7,091 bases of DNA. Origin: Savagea sp. Its GTDB lineage: Bacteria > Bacillota > Bacilli > Bacillales_A > Planococcaceae. The notes beneath the pieces are model-generated. The model had not been told where the DNA came from and did not search any database. It saw nothing but the letters and a program-made list of their open reading frames with translations. The stretch's first letter is position 1, and each line of letters begins with the position of its first letter. Location of the stretch: NCBI GenBank assembly GCA_030147435.1, contig JASKZX010000162.1, positions 1-7,091 on the forward strand, given 5' to 3'. Shown piece after piece: positions 6,922 through 7,091 of this stretch. The position numbers and the translations under genes were made by a program.

Positions 6922-6952
6922 ATCATATCATAGAATGGTCAATGAAGGTCAA
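6922..6952 (-). promoter_or_regulatory. clpP promoter with extended -10
   Basis: On the minus strand TTGACC (6952-6947) is followed, after a long 19-base spacer, by TATGAT (6927-6922). That hexamer is preceded by TGA, giving an extended -10 (TGATATGAT). A second TATGAT starts 5 bases earlier at 6932 with a 14-base spacer and is less likely. The -35 lies inside the CtsR box. Confidence 0.6.
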
Positions 6953-6953
6953 A
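6937..6953. promoter_or_regulatory. CtsR operator (heat-shock heptad direct repeat)
   Basis: GGTCAATGAAGGTCAAA is two direct heptads, GGTCAAT and GGTCAAA, separated by 3 bases. It matches the CtsR consensus (A/G)GTCAAA-NAN-(A/G)GTCAAA except at the last base of the first heptad. It overlaps the clpP -35 element, the expected position for repression by CtsR, which controls clpP in many Firmicutes. Confidence 0.88.
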
Positions 6954-6958
6954 TGAAA

Positions 6959-6974
6959 CGCTCAAAAAAGAGCG
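6959..6974. repeat. Short inverted repeat between the clpP and tRNA promoters
   Basis: CGCTC-AAAAAA-GAGCG is a perfect 5-bp inverted repeat with an A6 centre. It lies 5 bases beyond the CtsR box and one base before the tRNA -35 hexamer. No T-run follows on the plus strand, so it is not a good terminator. The role is unknown; chance is possible. Confidence 0.3.
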
Positions 6975-6975
6975 G

Positions 6976-7004
6976 TTGCAATGAAAAAGTAATTCCCTTA
7001 TAAT
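6976..7004 (+). promoter_or_regulatory. SigA promoter of tRNA-Arg
   Basis: TTGCAA (6976-6981), a 17-base spacer, and a perfect TATAAT (6999-7004). The predicted start near 7011 is about 8 nt before the mature tRNA 5' end, as expected for a stable-RNA promoter. Confidence 0.88.
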
Positions 7005-7018
7005 AGTCCGTGTTACAA

Positions 7019-7090
7019 GTCCCTATGGTGTAATGGATAACACGTGAGATTCCGGTTCTCAAGATTCGGGTTCGACTCCTGATAGGGGCG
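7019..7090 (+). tRNA. tRNA-Arg, anticodon CCG
   Basis: A full 72-nt cloverleaf can be drawn. The acceptor stem is 7019-7025 with 7083-7089 (one U·G) and the discriminator G is at 7090. The D stem is 7028-7031 with 7040-7043 around an 8-nt loop. The anticodon stem is 7045-7049 with 7057-7061 and the loop reads UUCCGGU. The variable loop has 4 nt, and the T stem is 7066-7070 with 7078-7082 around UUCGACU. Anticodon positions 7052-7054 are CCG, reading the arginine codon CGG. The base after the discriminator is T, so CCA is not encoded. A tRNA-Arg beside clpP is also found in B. subtilis. The only base beyond the gene is 7091, so the trailer is not visible. Confidence 0.95.
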
Positions 7091-7091
7091 T

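Noticed and set aside
6884..6975. SigB promoter for clpP
   Set aside because: B. subtilis clpP has one, but only a weak GTTTCA is visible here at the -35 position and no GGGTAT-like -10 follows at the right distance.

Overview
The window is ordinary-looking chromosome from a low-GC Gram-positive bacterium of the order Bacillales. The evidence is the gene order rapZ–glmR(yvcK)–whiA–crh followed by a convergent clpP and a tRNA-Arg, which is the Bacillus subtilis arrangement. A true Crh (Gln15 instead of the HPr histidine), strong AAGGAGG-type ribosome sites, TTG/GTG starts, SigA-type promoters and a CtsR heat-shock operator all agree. The genus cannot be resolved from the sequence alone.

Layout, left to right. 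(1) The 3' end of a YvoF-like hexapeptide acetyltransferase enters from the left. (2) An 80-bp gap holds an extended -10 promoter and a terminator-like hairpin. It is followed by a TTG-started 500-residue TPR protein of the YvcD type that ends in a predicted helix-turn-helix. (3) A 97-bp gap holds a perfect G4-loop inverted repeat and a SigA promoter, followed by trxB and a strong terminator. (4) A new SigA promoter drives a tight four-gene operon, rapZ–glmR–whiA–crh, with gaps of 7 to 19 nt, closed by a terminator. (5) clpP lies on the minus strand with its own terminator and a CtsR box in its promoter. (6) A divergent SigA promoter drives a complete tRNA-Arg(CCG) at the right edge.

The genes connect in known ways. 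RapZ and GlmR are both linked to control of amino-sugar and cell-envelope precursor supply. WhiA is linked to cell division and Crh to carbon catabolite control. ClpP with ClpX degrades Spx, the oxidative-stress activator that in B. subtilis turns on trxB, and the trxB promoter here has a GC step where Spx-type promoters carry theirs. 

I see no mobile element, CRISPR array, prophage gene or clearly novel multi-gene system. Points worth a second look are mostly regulatory. They are the G4 inverted repeat before trxB, which resembles CsoR/FrmR-family operators; the terminator-like leader of the TPR gene, which could compete with its own ribosome site; the HTH tail of the TPR protein; a Pro18-to-Gln change in Crh; and a 17-codon leader ORF that overlaps the rapZ start by one base. 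No stretch longer than about 175 bp lacks a gene.
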